Positions 44,639-56,471 are shown, counted from the stretch's first letter. The stretch: DNA of 62,407 nucleotides from Bacteroidaceae bacterium (GCA_017398805.1 JAFQEZ010000033.1:1-62407), one strand, 5' to 3'. Notes: a model not told the origin generated them from the letters alone. Translations and numbers: made by a program.

Positions 44639-45490
44639 CTAATTATGTATCTTTATTCTTCCTTCTGCAACAGCCTCATCATACAATTCCTGTTTCTTCT
44701 GCTTAATGAATTCCGCCCTTCTCGAATTTACAAGCAGCCCTATAATCTCATCTTCCACCAGACTAATCGGCAATACATCCCCTTTACGTATCAGAGAGTC
44801 GGCTGTAACGAAATAGGTCCAGCCATTTTCCTTGAACTCAATAGTCTTATCCTGTGACAATCTTGCAGAAAGTTGTTTACCGGTAATAGGTAATCCCCTG
44901 GCTACATGGGCTGCCTCACGCCAATCGTCTGCAAAATAATCAAACTCGGCATGGTTCTCTTCACAATAGACTTCAAGGTTCTCAACATTCTCGGGAGTAA
45001 TCGAGGAGCACCACCGACGCACCTTGGCAACAGCTGGAGAGTTTGGAGCAAGTTTCAAGACAACACCTTTGACAAGGGTTTCGTCTGCCTTGAAAAGAGT
45101 CGGATTCTTTTCATAGAAACTTATGATGACCGAGTCGCTCATCGAGGGCTTGAGTTGCTGATCAACCAAAGCATCCTGATATATGTTCAGAATAAGGCTT
45201 TTGCGATAATTGGCCACCATCCTTTCTATTTCATCAGATGAAGGCACATTCTCAGCCGCTTTCTTATAAAAGAGTTCATCCATTGCCCATAGCTTTATAT
45301 ACTCATCGGTGAAGCTAGCACTATCCTTCAAACGGTTTTTAGAAATGACCAGATAATCCATCTCATCCTTGTAGAGATACGATCCACCAGCCTCAGCCAA
45401 GACAGTACGCTCCTCCTGAGCCTCTTTTTTGTCACATGCCACAAAGAGCAAAGATATGACAAACAGCGATATGAACTTCGAGTCAATCAT
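44639..45490 (-). CDS. SurA/PpiC-like lipoprotein without clear isomerase core
   Basis: 283 residues from the ATG at 45490 (MIDSKFISLFVISLLF), with the lipobox FVAC. An ATG five codons earlier is possible. The chain resembles SurA N- and C-terminal helical parts (DEMDYLVISKNRLKD, SDEIERMVANYRK), but the middle does not show a parvulin fold as clearly as its neighbours. It probably sits on the periplasmic side as a lipid-anchored chaperone. It is between the two PpiC/SurA genes in the operon. Confidence 0.8.
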   Translation of the reverse strand: MIDSKFISLFVISLLFVACDKKEAQEERTVLAEAGGSYLYKDEMDYLVISKNRLKDSASFTDEYIKLWAMDELFYKKAAENVPSSDEIERMVANYRKSLILNIYQDALVDQQLKPSMSDSVIISFYEKNPTLFKADETLVKGVVLKLAPNSPAVAKVRRWCSSITPENVENLEVYCEENHAEFDYFADDWREAAHVARGLPITGKQLSARLSQDKTIEFKENGWTYFVTADSLIRKGDVLPISLVEDEIIGLLVNSRRAEFIKQKKQELYDEAVAEGRIKIHN

Positions 45491-45533
45491 GAAAAATCTG
45501 TACAAAAAACTATCAGGCCAACATTACTTCCAA

Positions 45534-46949
45534 TCAATGATTATTGACCGTTTCAAGCACCTCTTTATTGATTTTGACCTTGTACTTCTTACGCAACGAC
45601 TTGACCCACTTCTCTTCGAGATACTTCTGGTAGTCATTGGAAACCTGGCCTTTAACATCTGTATAATATTCTGGAGCATCTATGACACTACCGACAATAT
45701 CAACGAATGGAAGATCCTTGCGGACTTTGCCTCCGTCTCCCTGAGCGAACGCAAGCTTGTCGACCCAAGCATTGTCCCCAATAGCAAAGACGCCTATTTC
45801 GACACGCACTGTACGCACAGAATCTATCGGAAGAGCTGCGTCTATCGCACTCCTGTACTCTTCAAGTTTCTTGCCGGCAAGTATCGACTTTATATTATCA
45901 AGATTCTCCTGGGAATTTGCCTGTACGAATGCTCCGCGGAAACGAGGTGCATCGAACTTATACTTCTTCTTGTTCTTCTTGAAGAACTTCTGCAATCCCT
46001 TTGTATCATTCTGCGCATTATGCCAAACTTCACGCGTAGAGACCTCAAAGAAGAGCAGACCCTCGTAGTACTCACGCATGAGATTCCCGAACTCGGGATA
46101 CTTTGTTTCAAGTATGCTGTTCTCGCGCTCAAGGGCCTCCTCGGGGGTAATGCCTCCACCGAACTCCTTGGCAAGCGCCTCACCCTTGACTATTCTCGCC
46201 ATCTGCTTTATATTCTGCTGCTCAAGCATACTTATGATTGCAGGCTTATACTCTTCGAACGAACCGAACGGACGTGAGGAAATACGCTGCATAATGTGGA
46301 ATCCCACAGGTGACTCGAACGGTACAGAATACTCACCGTCGGCAAGTGCATACACAATCTCTTCTATTTCGGGATACACCTGCCCCTTTACAACCTCAAA
46401 AGGTTCAAGGTCTCTCGCCGGTATCTTGAAATATGCAGCAGCCTCCTCGAAGCTTTTCCCTTCGGCCATCATTCCGGCTACAGAGTCAATTCTTGCCTTT
46501 GCAAGAGCGACCTCCTCTTTATTTGCCTTCTGCCTCGCAACAAACACGATATGCCTCAACTTCAGGAAACCGTCCTTGCCTATAGTTGCAGAATCTTTTG
46601 CATATATTTTATATGCTTCCTTCTCTATAAAATCCGAATCTATCAGATAAGCCTCGGCCAATTGGTCGCGGTCACTTTTGTACTCCTCCCTGAAAGAAGA
46701 GAGTGTATCAAGTTCCATTGCCTCGGCCTCTGCAACCTTCAGTTTGAAGTCAACGAACATCGGCAGATACTCCTCCACACTCTGAGCGCCATCAACAAGA
46801 TTGCTGTTGTTCTTGTTGAATGCATATTCAAATTCGGAACGGCGTACCTCCTTGCCATTTATTGTCATCAGCACAGGGTCACCGACCTGTGCTGACACAC
46901 CCGCTGCAATAAGCAGCGATACTATTGCTGATCTTAATCTCTTATACAT
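45534..46949 (-). CDS. parvulin-type peptidyl-prolyl isomerase
   Basis: 471 residues from the ATG at 46949 (MYKRLRSAIVSLLIAAG, signal peptide). The long open frame upstream of this ATG overlaps guaB and is not family-like. A SurA-like N-terminal domain (MTINGKEVRRSEFEYAF) is followed by a parvulin domain (about 120-230, LRHIVFVARQ, PVGFHIMQRISSR) and a second region with a degenerate parvulin fold. It assists folding of exported proteins. It starts 19 bp after the guaB stop. Confidence 0.88.
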   Translation of the reverse strand: MYKRLRSAIVSLLIAAGVSAQVGDPVLMTINGKEVRRSEFEYAFNKNNSNLVDGAQSVEEYLPMFVDFKLKVAEAEAMELDTLSSFREEYKSDRDQLAEAYLIDSDFIEKEAYKIYAKDSATIGKDGFLKLRHIVFVARQKANKEEVALAKARIDSVAGMMAEGKSFEEAAAYFKIPARDLEPFEVVKGQVYPEIEEIVYALADGEYSVPFESPVGFHIMQRISSRPFGSFEEYKPAIISMLEQQNIKQMARIVKGEALAKEFGGGITPEEALERENSILETKYPEFGNLMREYYEGLLFFEVSTREVWHNAQNDTKGLQKFFKKNKKKYKFDAPRFRGAFVQANSQENLDNIKSILAGKKLEEYRSAIDAALPIDSVRTVRVEIGVFAIGDNAWVDKLAFAQGDGGKVRKDLPFVDIVGSVIDAPEYYTDVKGQVSNDYQKYLEEKWVKSLRKKYKVKINKEVLETVNNH

Positions 46950-46968
46950 CTTGGTTTCTCTATTTCTA

Positions 46969-48459
<1,491 letters not shown>

Positions 48460-48477
48460 TTATTTTATCATTTTTTA

Positions 48478-50652
48478 TCAATTACCCATCTCCGAGATGA
48501 ACTTGACACGCACAAGACGTATCTCCTCCTCGCTGTACTCACCGCCAAGTTCCTCGATTGCTGTATTTATGTTGTCCGTATCGGAGTTCTTGAAGTAGTC
48601 ATATATCTCAAGCATGTTCTCCTCGTCAAGAATCTCCTCAAGGAAGTAGTCGATATTCAGTTTTGTTCCTGAATATACTATAGACTCAATGTCATCGAGC
48701 AACTCGTCGAATTCAACACCCTTGCTTATCGCCAGGTCATCAAGAGCCACCTTACGGTCAATCGCAGTTATGATTGCAACCTTCAGTTTCGACTTGTTGG
48801 CAACAGTACGTATACGTATATCCTCAGGGCGGTCAATCTCGTTCTCCTCACAATGACGCTTTATGAGAGCACAGAACTCCTCGCCATAACGCTTCGCCTT
48901 ACCCTCTCCCACACCGGGGATATTCTTGAGTTCATCGATGGTAATTGGATATGTGGTAGCCATCGCCTCAAGAGAAGGATCCTGGAAAATTACATATGGA
49001 GGAAGTTCAAGTTGCTTTGAAAGTTTCTTGCGCAGATTCTTCAGCATCGCATAGAGTTCGGGATCAACTGCAAAAGTGCTTGTTGTCTGAACAACAGTCT
49101 CCTCATCATCAAAATCCCTGTCCTCAACTATCTTGAACGACACAGGTTTCTTCAGGAACGCATTTCCCTGCTTTGTAACCTTCAAAAGACCATAGTTCTC
49201 TACATCTTTGTCAAGGTATCCGGCTATCAGCGCCTGACGTATGACAGCATTCCAACGCTTGGCATCCTCGTCGTCACCGCAACCGAAACACTCAAGTTCA
49301 TCGTGCTTGTGCGAAAGGATATCCGCAGTCTCCTTGCCCAGAAGCACATCAATAACATATTCGGCCTTGAAGTTCTCCTTCAATGCCAATATCGTCTCAA
49401 TAACTGCCTCAAGCATCTCCTTTGCTTCTACCTGCTTCTTAGGAGATAGACAGTTGTCACAATTTCCACAATTTTCCACGTCGTAATTCTCACCAAAATA
49501 ATGTAACAACAATTTTCTTCTGCAAACCGAGGACTCGGCATACGCAGTAGTCTCATACAATAACTGACGGCCTATGTATTGCTCGGCAAGCGGCTTGCCC
49601 TCAAGGAACTTCTCAAGTTTCTGCAAGTCCTTGTTATTGTAGAAAGTAATACATTGACCCTCACCTCCGTCACGTCCGGCACGACCTGTCTCCTGATAGT
49701 ACCCCTCAAGACTCTTTGGTATATCATAATGGATGACATATCTTACATCCGGTTTGTCAATTCCCATTCCGAACGCAATGGTAGCCACGATGACATCAAT
49801 CTTTTCCATTATGAAGTCATCCTGCGTCTGCGAGCGCATTGCAGAATCCATTCCTGCATGATATGCCTTTGCCGAAATCTCGTTTGTCTGCAATATCTCT
49901 GCAAGCTCCTCTACCTTCTTTCGGCTCAAGCAATATATGATACCCGATTTTCCAGGGTTTGCCTTTATGAACTTAATAATCTCCTTATCAACATCCTTTG
50001 TCTTGGGACGTACCTCGTAGTAGAGGTTGGGTCTGTTGAATGAAGAGTTGAAATCAGGCGCATCGACAATACCGAGATTCTTCTTTATGTCATCGCGCAC
50101 CTTAGTTGTAGCCGTAGCCGTAAGCGCAATTATCGGCGCCTTGCCTATCTCGTTCACGATAGGGCGTATACGACGGTATTCAGGGCGGAAGTCATGACCC
50201 CACTCCGATATACAATGCGCCTCATCTATGGCATAGAATGATATCTTTATGCTTTTAAGGAACTCCACATTCTCCTCCTTTGTCAATGACTCCGGAGCAA
50301 CATAAAGGAGTTTGGTCTTTCCCGAAAGCACATCGGTCTTCACCTCCTCTATTGCCTGTTTGGAAAGTGACGAGTTCAAGAAATGGGCAATGCCGTCCTC
50401 TTCGCTGAAGTTCCTAATGGCATCGACCTGATTCTTCATTAAGGCAATTAGAGGTGAAATCACTATCGCAGTACCCTCCATGACCAACGAAGGCAACTGG
50501 TAGCACAGCGACTTACCACCACCGGTAGGCATCAGCACAAACGCATCATTACCTGCGAGCAGGTTCTTGATGACGGCCTCCTGATCCCCTTTAAACGTAT
50601 CAAAACCGAAATTCTCTTTGAGAACTTCTGTCAAATTACACTTCTTCGTCAT
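48478..50652 (-). CDS. recQ: ATP-dependent DNA helicase RecQ
   Basis: A 724-residue 3'-5' helicase. Walker A MLPTGGGKSLCYQLP, the DEAH box in IDEAHCISEWGHDFRPEY, motif VI with QETGRAGRDG, a zinc-binding RQC region (CRRKLLLHYF, CGNCDNC), winged helix and an HRDC domain near residues 530-610, then about 110 further residues with an acidic helical end that is longer than in E. coli RecQ. First gene of a seven- or eight-gene operon, with a consensus-like promoter 24-55 bp upstream. Confidence 0.95.
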   Translation of the reverse strand: MTKKCNLTEVLKENFGFDTFKGDQEAVIKNLLAGNDAFVLMPTGGGKSLCYQLPSLVMEGTAIVISPLIALMKNQVDAIRNFSEEDGIAHFLNSSLSKQAIEEVKTDVLSGKTKLLYVAPESLTKEENVEFLKSIKISFYAIDEAHCISEWGHDFRPEYRRIRPIVNEIGKAPIIALTATATTKVRDDIKKNLGIVDAPDFNSSFNRPNLYYEVRPKTKDVDKEIIKFIKANPGKSGIIYCLSRKKVEELAEILQTNEISAKAYHAGMDSAMRSQTQDDFIMEKIDVIVATIAFGMGIDKPDVRYVIHYDIPKSLEGYYQETGRAGRDGGEGQCITFYNNKDLQKLEKFLEGKPLAEQYIGRQLLYETTAYAESSVCRRKLLLHYFGENYDVENCGNCDNCLSPKKQVEAKEMLEAVIETILALKENFKAEYVIDVLLGKETADILSHKHDELECFGCGDDEDAKRWNAVIRQALIAGYLDKDVENYGLLKVTKQGNAFLKKPVSFKIVEDRDFDDEETVVQTTSTFAVDPELYAMLKNLRKKLSKQLELPPYVIFQDPSLEAMATTYPITIDELKNIPGVGEGKAKRYGEEFCALIKRHCEENEIDRPEDIRIRTVANKSKLKVAIITAIDRKVALDDLAISKGVEFDELLDDIESIVYSGTKLNIDYFLEEILDEENMLEIYDYFKNSDTDNINTAIEELGGEYSEEEIRLVRVKFISEMGN

Positions 50653-50675
50653 TTTACAATATGCCTATTTGAAAA

Positions 50676-50707
50676 CAAAGTTATAAATATCTCAATAAAA
50701 CGCGCAA
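50676..50707 (-). promoter_or_regulatory. promoter of the recQ-mutL operon
   Basis: On the minus strand TTG (50705-50707), 21 bases, TAACTTTG (50676-50683). The predicted leader is only about 15-20 bases. Confidence 0.55.
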
Positions 50708-50730
50708 CTTTTTTCAAATATATTTTCACA

Positions 50731-50865
50731 ATTATTGCAAAACGAGCAAAACGCAAAGCTTGTTTTGGCGTTTTTCAGCGAGTGCAGCAATAATCGGCTG
50801 CTATCGATTATTGCAAAAACGAACAAAAAACAAAGTTTACTTTGGTTTTTGCAGTGAGTGCTAAA
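50731..50865. repeat. pair of imperfect 60-bp direct repeats
   Basis: 50731-50792 (attattgcaaaacgagc ... gcgagtgcagcaat) and 50807-50865 (attattgcaaaaacgaac ... gtgagtgctaaa) share their layout: an A-rich half, a short hairpin centre and a gtgagtgc end. They make up most of the 320 bp between clpX and recQ and contain no ORF. Downstream, 50868-50912 holds tagtagccctt-type strings also seen at 62085-62120. Confidence 0.65.
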
Positions 50866-50916
50866 CACCTTAGTTTCCCCTAGTAGCCTTTAGTAACCCT
50901 TAATAGCCCTTTTAAA

Positions 50917-50956
50917 ACAGCATTCCCCTTACGCATGAGCGCAAGGGGAATGCTGT
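50917..50956 (-). terminator. terminator after clpX
   Basis: A 14-bp perfect stem (ACAGCATTCCCCTT/AAGGGGAATGCTGT) with a 12-base loop, followed by TTTTAAAAGG on the minus strand, 17 bp past the clpX stop. Confidence 0.85.
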
Positions 50957-50973
50957 GATAGCACCCTATATTA

Positions 50974-52194
50974 TCATATTGCACCTGTCATAAGGCTCTT
51001 CTCTACCTGCTTGCGCGCATACTCCTTGGTAATACGGCAACTCTTTGCACCCGATGATGGCACTTCGTACATCTTCTCCATCATAATGGTCTCCACTATC
51101 GAACGCAAGCCACGCGCTCCAAGCTTGTACTCTATTGCCATATCCACAATATAATCCAGCGCAGAACTGTCAAAAGAGAGTTTCACGCCATCCATCTCCA
51201 TTAATTTGAGATATTGCTTCACGATAGAGTTTTTAGGCTCAGTAAGGATATTCCTCAACGCCTCGCGGTCAAGCGGACGAAGCGAAGTGAGTATTGGAAG
51301 ACGACCCACAATCTCAGGGATAAGACCGAATGAACGCAAATCCTGAGGAGTGATATATTGCATCATATCACCCTTGTCAATCTTGTAACTATTCTGCACA
51401 GAGTCATATCCGACCACATGGGTATTCATGCGCTGAGCGATCTTCTTCTCTATCCCGTCAAAGGCACCGCCGCATATAAAAAGTATATGCCTTGTATTCA
51501 CCGGAATCATCTTCTGGTCGGGATGCTTGCGGCCACCCTGGGGCGGAACATTCACAATTGAACCCTCAAGAAGTTTCAGAAGTCCCTGCTGAACGCCTTC
51601 ACCGCTTACATCACGGGTAATTGAAGGATTGTCGCTCTTGCGTGCAATCTTGTCAATCTCATCGATGAAGACAATTCCGCGCTCAGCCTCTTCAACCTTG
51701 TAATCGGCAACCTGCAGAAGCCTGGTCAGGATGCTCTCGATATCCTCACCCACATAACCGGCCTCGGTAAGCACCGTAGCATCTACAATTGTAAACGGCA
51801 CCTTAAGCAGCTTTGCGATTGTACGAGCGAGCAATGTCTTTCCCGTACCGGTACTGCCCACCATTATGATGTTACTCTTCTCAATCTCGACATCATCGGC
51901 TGCACCGCGCTGCATCAGCCGCTTGTAATGGTTGTATACCGAAACTGCAAGTGCCCTTTTAGCCTCATCCTGACCAATGACATACTCATCAAGGAACTCC
52001 TTGATCTCCTTTGGTTTCGGCAACTCCTTCATATCGAAGTCGCTCTTCTTAATGAGTTCCTCCTCACGAAGGATTGCATGAGCCTGTTCCACGCAATCGT
52101 TGCAGATATAACCGCTCATACCGGTCATCAACAGAGCAACTTCATTCTCGCCTCTGCCACAGAAACTGCATCGCCTTTTATTCTTTTCTGCCAT
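50974..52194 (-). CDS. clpX: ATP-dependent protease ATPase subunit ClpX
   Basis: 406 residues from the ATG at 52194 ([15 protein letters not shown]). A GTG four codons earlier overlaps the clpP stop and is the alternative start. The N-terminal zinc domain has Cys9, Cys12, Cys31 and Cys34. The AAA+ core has Walker A GSTGTGKT, Walker [10 protein letters not shown] and the pore loop GYVGED. It unfolds tagged proteins and feeds them to ClpP. Genes run tig-clpP-clpX, as in many bacteria. Confidence 0.96.
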   Translation of the reverse strand: MAEKNKRRCSFCGRGENEVALLMTGMSGYICNDCVEQAHAILREEELIKKSDFDMKELPKPKEIKEFLDEYVIGQDEAKRALAVSVYNHYKRLMQRGAADDVEIEKSNIIMVGSTGTGKTLLARTIAKLLKVPFTIVDATVLTEAGYVGEDIESILTRLLQVADYKVEEAERGIVFIDEIDKIARKSDNPSITRDVSGEGVQQGLLKLLEGSIVNVPPQGGRKHPDQKMIPVNTRHILFICGGAFDGIEKKIAQRMNTHVVGYDSVQNSYKIDKGDMMQYITPQDLRSFGLIPEIVGRLPILTSLRPLDREALRNILTEPKNSIVKQYLKLMEMDGVKLSFDSSALDYIVDMAIEYKLGARGLRSIVETIMMEKMYEVPSSGAKSCRITKEYARKQVEKSLMTGAI

Positions 52195-52202
52195 TTCTGT
52201 TA

Positions 52203-52880
52203 TCACTTTCTACGGGTAAGGACACGGTCTATCATACCATACTCCTGAGCCTCTGCAGCAGTCATCCAATAGTCACGGTCACTGTCTGCCCAAACCTTGT
52301 CAAAAGGTTGCTTGCTATGGTCCGATATTATGGTATACAGTTCGTTCTTCAACTTCTGTATCTCACGTGCAGTAATCTCTATGTCGCTTGCCTGACCCTG
52401 CACACCACCCAAAGGCTGGTGTATCATCACACGGCTATGTGTCAAAGCCGAACGTTTGCCTTCTGCACCCGAAACAAGCAACACAGCAGCCATACTTGCA
52501 GCCATACCGGTACATATGGTAGCAACATCACTCTGTATGAACTGCATAGTGTCATATATACCAAGACCTGCATACACAGAACCGCCTGGTGAATTGATAT
52601 ATATCGATATATCCTTGTTGTCAACCGAGTCGAGATAAAGCAACTGTGCCTGCAAGGTGTTTGCCGTATAATCATCAATCTGTGTTCCCAGGAATATTAT
52701 CCTGTCCATCATGAGACGGGAGAATACATCCATCTGGGTAACATTCAATTGACGCTCCTCAAGAATGTAAGGGTTCAAATACTGCGACTGGGCTTTAATT
52801 ACATCATCAAGCACCATGCTGTTTATACCACAATGCTTTGTTGCATACTTTCTAAAATCATCTCTCTCCATAAAGCTCAA
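52203..52880 (-). CDS. clpP: ATP-dependent Clp protease proteolytic subunit
   Basis: A 225-residue serine protease that forms a double-heptamer chamber. The triad is Ser129 (TGMAASMAA), His154 (VMIHQPLGG) and Asp203 (DRDYWM), at the same spacing as in E. coli. The N-terminus carries an extra 25-30 residues that may be a propeptide. It is 80 bp after tig, and clpX follows within a few bases. Confidence 0.96.
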   Translation of the reverse strand: MSFMERDDFRKYATKHCGINSMVLDDVIKAQSQYLNPYILEERQLNVTQMDVFSRLMMDRIIFLGTQIDDYTANTLQAQLLYLDSVDNKDISIYINSPGGSVYAGLGIYDTMQFIQSDVATICTGMAASMAAVLLVSGAEGKRSALTHSRVMIHQPLGGVQGQASDIEITAREIQKLKNELYTIISDHSKQPFDKVWADSDRDYWMTAAEAQEYGMIDRVLTRRK

Positions 52881-52959
52881 AATTTATATTTAAAAAAGCG
52901 TTCCGATTCCGTCAGCGCTCAAGGCCAGCGGAACCAGAACGGATTATTTCGTCACGCAA

Positions 52960-54306
52960 TCAGGCGTTCTCTGAAACCTTCTTGTTGAAATCCTCGACAG
53001 AAATCTTCTCCTCGTTCAAGGTTACAGCGCCCTTGATAGCCTCGATAAGCTTCACATCAACGGCACGGTTGACAAGAGCCTCGCGTGTTCTATCCTGCTT
53101 GAGCATGTCCTTTGCATAGTTCTCAAGCAGATCCTCAGGAACATTTGCCATACCGTACTGAGCGAACTGGTCACGTGTAGCGGCCTTTGCAACGTTGAGG
53201 ACATCATTGTCATCAACCTTGATCTCGAACTTTCTTGCAAGCTGCTCTTTAATAAGATGCCATGTAAGTTCATTGAGGCTCTTCTGGAAATCCTCATCGC
53301 TTACAGCCTCTGCACCCTCAGCACGGTTACCCTCCATTACACGGCGGAGAATAGACTCATTATACTCGAACTTGCCGAGTTTCTCTGTAAGGTATGCGCG
53401 TACGTCAAGAAGCAACTTGTAATCGCTCTCAACCTCAAAACGAGCCTCGAACTGTTCTGCAATCTTGGCACGGAAGTCAGCCTCGTTTGTAACCACATCC
53501 TTACCGAATGCAGCATCGAATACAGTCTGGTTCAGCTCGCTTGCCACAAAACGTGTAATCTCTGTAACAGTAAATGTAAACTCACCGTTGTGAGCGGCAA
53601 CCTCACCCTTCTCAACTTTAAGGAGTGAAGAGAGTTCAGCCTCGTTGTTGTCGAATGCAACCGAAGGGTTGAATGTAACCACATCGTTAACCTTTGCACC
53701 TGCAAAGAGAGCCTTCTGATCATCGTTCTTCATATAAGAAGGCATCATCACTGCGTCGCGTACAACAATACCATCCTCTACAGACTCGGTAAGAGTACCC
53801 TTGAGCATGTCACCGTTCTCGAAAGAGTCAACTTTCTTGTACTCACCGCAACGCTGCGCATAAGCATTGACCTGACCTTCAATCATCTCGTCGGTCGGCT
53901 GTATGCGATAGTAGGCGAGCTTGTCGTTCTTGTCAAGAGTTGCATCAAACTTTGGAGCAAGAGCTATCTCGAACTCAAAAGTAAACTCCTTGTCCTCGGC
54001 CATGTTGATACCGGCCTGCTGCGACTCGATAGGAAGCGGTTCACCCAACATATCTATTTTGTTCTCGCGGATATACTCGAATATCTTTGTCTGCAAGAGT
54101 TTGTTGATCTCCTCAGCCTTTACAGCTGTACCATACTGTTTCTTGATCAAGCCCATCGGCACCATACCCGGACGGAAACCCGGAATATTTGCCTTCTGGC
54201 GGAAGTTCTTCAACTGCTTCTCAACCAAAGCTGAGTAGTCTGCCTCCTGAATGTTCACAGAGAGGATTGCGCTTGTAGCGTCCTGATTCTTAAGTGTAAA
54301 TTCCAT
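52960..54306 (-). CDS. tig: trigger factor
   Basis: 448 residues from the ATG at 54306 (MEFTLKNQDATSAIL), the family start. Codons further upstream belong to the leader. The ribosome-binding domain has GFRPGMVPMGLIKKQYG. The FKBP-like middle domain is poorly conserved, as usual in Bacteroidota, and the helical C-terminal arms follow. It catches nascent chains at the exit tunnel. Together with clpP and clpX it forms a folding/degradation unit. Confidence 0.93.
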   Translation of the reverse strand: MEFTLKNQDATSAILSVNIQEADYSALVEKQLKNFRQKANIPGFRPGMVPMGLIKKQYGTAVKAEEINKLLQTKIFEYIRENKIDMLGEPLPIESQQAGINMAEDKEFTFEFEIALAPKFDATLDKNDKLAYYRIQPTDEMIEGQVNAYAQRCGEYKKVDSFENGDMLKGTLTESVEDGIVVRDAVMMPSYMKNDDQKALFAGAKVNDVVTFNPSVAFDNNEAELSSLLKVEKGEVAAHNGEFTFTVTEITRFVASELNQTVFDAAFGKDVVTNEADFRAKIAEQFEARFEVESDYKLLLDVRAYLTEKLGKFEYNESILRRVMEGNRAEGAEAVSDEDFQKSLNELTWHLIKEQLARKFEIKVDDNDVLNVAKAATRDQFAQYGMANVPEDLLENYAKDMLKQDRTREALVNRAVDVKLIEAIKGAVTLNEEKISVEDFNKKVSENA

Positions 54307-54405
54307 TATAAAATATATTAAGTTATTTCTTTCAATGGGTATACCGTCCCTGCAAGAACGGCGCATCCTCTAAACGAGCATATTATATACCGAATTTAGA
54401 GCGTG

Positions 54406-54437
54406 CAAAAATACAACAAGTTGGGCACAAAATCAAG
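54406..54437 (-). promoter_or_regulatory. possible promoter of tig-clpP-clpX
   Basis: CTTG (54434-54437), 20 bases, TATTTTTG (54406-54413) on the minus strand. The predicted leader is about 90 bases. Confidence 0.5.
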
Positions 54438-54532
54438 CAAAAACCGATTTTGTTGAAATGCAGGATAAAAATTAGAAGCAATCCGGGAACAATGGCCTGC
54501 GTGCACAAGAGCTGTCCACATTCTCACTATAA

Positions 54533-54570
54533 CGAATTAAAGCAGCAACGGCCGTTGCTGCTTTAATTCG
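54533..54570. terminator. 38-bp perfect palindrome after lptB
   Basis: CGAATTAAAGCAGCAACGG followed directly by its exact complement, with no loop beyond the central bases, starting 2 bp past the lptB stop on the minus strand. It can form a 17-18 bp terminator hairpin. Confidence 0.82.
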
Positions 54571-54571
54571 T

Positions 54572-55369
54572 TTATCTCTCATCGAGCTGGAACTCGCGTT
54601 TGCGCAACACGAAATCACGACCAAGATACTTTTCGCGCACGATAGGATTCTCGGCAAGTACCTCCGGAGTTCCCTCGAAAAGGATACGTCCTTCAAAAAG
54701 CAGATATGCACGGTCTGTGATACTGAGCGTCTCCTGCACATTGTGGTCGGTAATGAGAATACCGATATTCTTGTCCTTGAGTTTCCACACGATATACTGG
54801 ATATCCTCTACCGCAATAGGGTCTACACCGGCAAAGGGTTCATCGAGCATGATGAATTTTGGATCGATGGCAAGACAGCGTGCAATCTCCGTACGACGTC
54901 GTTCTCCGCCTGAAAGACGGTCGCCAAGATTCTTGCGCACCTTCTGCAGACGGAACTCCTCAATAAGGCTTTCAAGTTTCTCTCTCTGGTACTCCTTCGG
55001 TTTACCGGTGAGTTCAAGCACCGCTGCAATATTATCCTCGACACTCAACTTGCGGAAAACGCTTGCCTCCTGTGCCAGATAACCGATTCCGGCACGTGCA
55101 CGCTTGTAGACAGGATACTTTGTTATTTCGTCATCGTTAAGGAAGATACGTCCGCCGTTCGGCACCACCAGACCTGTTGTCATATAGAACGAAGTTGTCT
55201 TGCCGGCACCGTTAGGGCCCAACAGACCAACAATCTCGCCCTGTTTCACATCAAACGATACGTTGTTCACAACCGTACGCTTACCATATTTTTTCACAAG
55301 CCCCTCGGTACGCAACACCATGCGTTCCTCTGTACCTGCATTCATATCTTTATTATCATTAATCTCCAT
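54572..55369 (-). CDS. lptB: LPS export ABC transporter ATPase LptB
   Basis: About 265 residues from the ATG at 55369 ([12 protein letters not shown]). Further codons up to 55414 lie over a likely promoter, and an alternative start at 55321 ([15 protein letters not shown]) matches the core family start. Walker A is GPNGAGKTT, the signature [15 protein letters not shown], Walker [13 protein letters not shown]. LptB powers extraction of LPS from the inner membrane with LptF and LptG, whose genes are elsewhere. Divergent from mlaE. Confidence 0.93.
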   Translation of the reverse strand: MEINDNKDMNAGTEERMVLRTEGLVKKYGKRTVVNNVSFDVKQGEIVGLLGPNGAGKTTSFYMTTGLVVPNGGRIFLNDDEITKYPVYKRARAGIGYLAQEASVFRKLSVEDNIAAVLELTGKPKEYQREKLESLIEEFRLQKVRKNLGDRLSGGERRRTEIARCLAIDPKFIMLDEPFAGVDPIAVEDIQYIVWKLKDKNIGILITDHNVQETLSITDRAYLLFEGRILFEGTPEVLAENPIVREKYLGRDFVLRKREFQLDER

Positions 55370-55393
55370 TGTGACGAAATTCATTTTCTTCGG

Positions 55394-55426
55394 CGAAGAT
55401 AATGCATTTCTCACGTTTTTCCCAAA
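55394..55426 (-). promoter_or_regulatory. possible promoter of lptB
   Basis: TTTG (55423-55426), 21 bases, TATCTTCG (55394-55401) on the minus strand, one base off consensus. It would give a leader of about 18-20 bases to the ATG at 55369. The region 55430-55690 between the divergent promoters is AT-rich and holds nothing else I can recognise. Confidence 0.45.
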
Positions 55427-55690
55427 AAAACAGATGCTTTATGGTATAAGAAAAGAAGTTTGTAGTATCAATTAGTGACATTTAAAAATAAGATGATTCA
55501 TTTTTAGCAGTCATTTTTATTGATTTTGTTTTTGCGAGGAGGGCGCACAGCGACCTCAGGCAACTGACGGGCAAAGAGAAAAGCAGCAAAAAGAGCGCTA
55601 TAATCATAAAACAATAACAATTTGTCCTTTAATAAAATGATACAGGTTATTTTTATATGTGACTTAACACTGCACTAGCACATTTTTTAG

Positions 55691-55698
55691 TACCTTTG
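55691..55698 (+). promoter_or_regulatory. -7 box candidate of mlaE-mlaF
   Basis: TACCTTTGCGC on the plus strand matches TAnnTTTG, 23 bp before the mlaE ATG, the leader length seen at other genes here. The -33 region is weak. Confidence 0.5.
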
Positions 55699-55721
55699 CG
55701 CAGTTGATCATATGACAAGAC

Positions 55722-56471
55722 ATGTTCCTTTTTGATTCAGTAAAGACATTCGGGAGTTACCTCATACTCATGAAGCGTGTAATCACGCCCCCACAACGCT
55801 GGAGAATATTCTTCAGGCAGATGATGCATGAAGTATACCAATTGGGGGTCAACTCAATACCCATTGTCTTGCTTATATCCTTCTTCATAGGTGCAGTAAT
55901 CTGCATACAGATGAAACTGAACATCGAAAGCCCATGGATGCCTAAGTTCGTTGTAGGCTATGCTACACGCGAGATTCTGCTTCTTGAGTTCTCTTCATCA
56001 ATCATGTGTCTCATCCTTGCAGGAAAGGTCGGTTCGAATATAACATCCGAGATAGGGACAATGCGTGTAACACAGCAGATCGATGCCCTTGAAATTATGG
56101 GAGTTAACTCTGCCAATTTCCTTATCCTGCCAAAGATCAGTGCCCTTATGGCAATAATTCCCATACTGGTGGTATTCAGCATGGCTGCCGGTGTCGGCGG
56201 CGCATTCGCCATCGGCAAGTTTACCGGTATAATGACAGCGCAAGATCTTATTGTAGGTCTTCAGTACGAATTCAACCAGTGGTACATCTGGTGCAGTATA
56301 ATTAAGGCTATAGCCTTTGCCTTCATAATAACATCGGTTGCATCCTTCTACGGCTATAATGTCAAGGGAGGCTCGATAGAAGTAGGAAAAGCGAGCACCA
56401 ATGCTGTCGTAAGCTGCAGCGCGCTTATACTTTTCTCGGATATGGTACTCACACAACTCCTGATGCAATGA
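55722..56471 (+). CDS. mlaE: MlaE-type ABC transporter permease
   Basis: A 249-residue membrane protein of the MlaE family, the permease of the system that moves phospholipids between the inner and outer membranes. About five membrane segments are seen. The family hallmark is in GSNITSEIGTMRVTQQIDALEIMG. Its stop overlaps the mlaF start by 4 bp. A MlaD-type substrate-binding gene is not next to it in this window. Confidence 0.93.
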   Translation: MFLFDSVKTFGSYLILMKRVITPPQRWRIFFRQMMHEVYQLGVNSIPIVLLISFFIGAVICIQMKLNIESPWMPKFVVGYATREILLLEFSSSIMCLILAGKVGSNITSEIGTMRVTQQIDALEIMGVNSANFLILPKISALMAIIPILVVFSMAAGVGGAFAIGKFTGIMTAQDLIVGLQYEFNQWYIWCSIIKAIAFAFIITSVASFYGYNVKGGSIEVGKASTNAVVSCSALILFSDMVLTQLLMQ

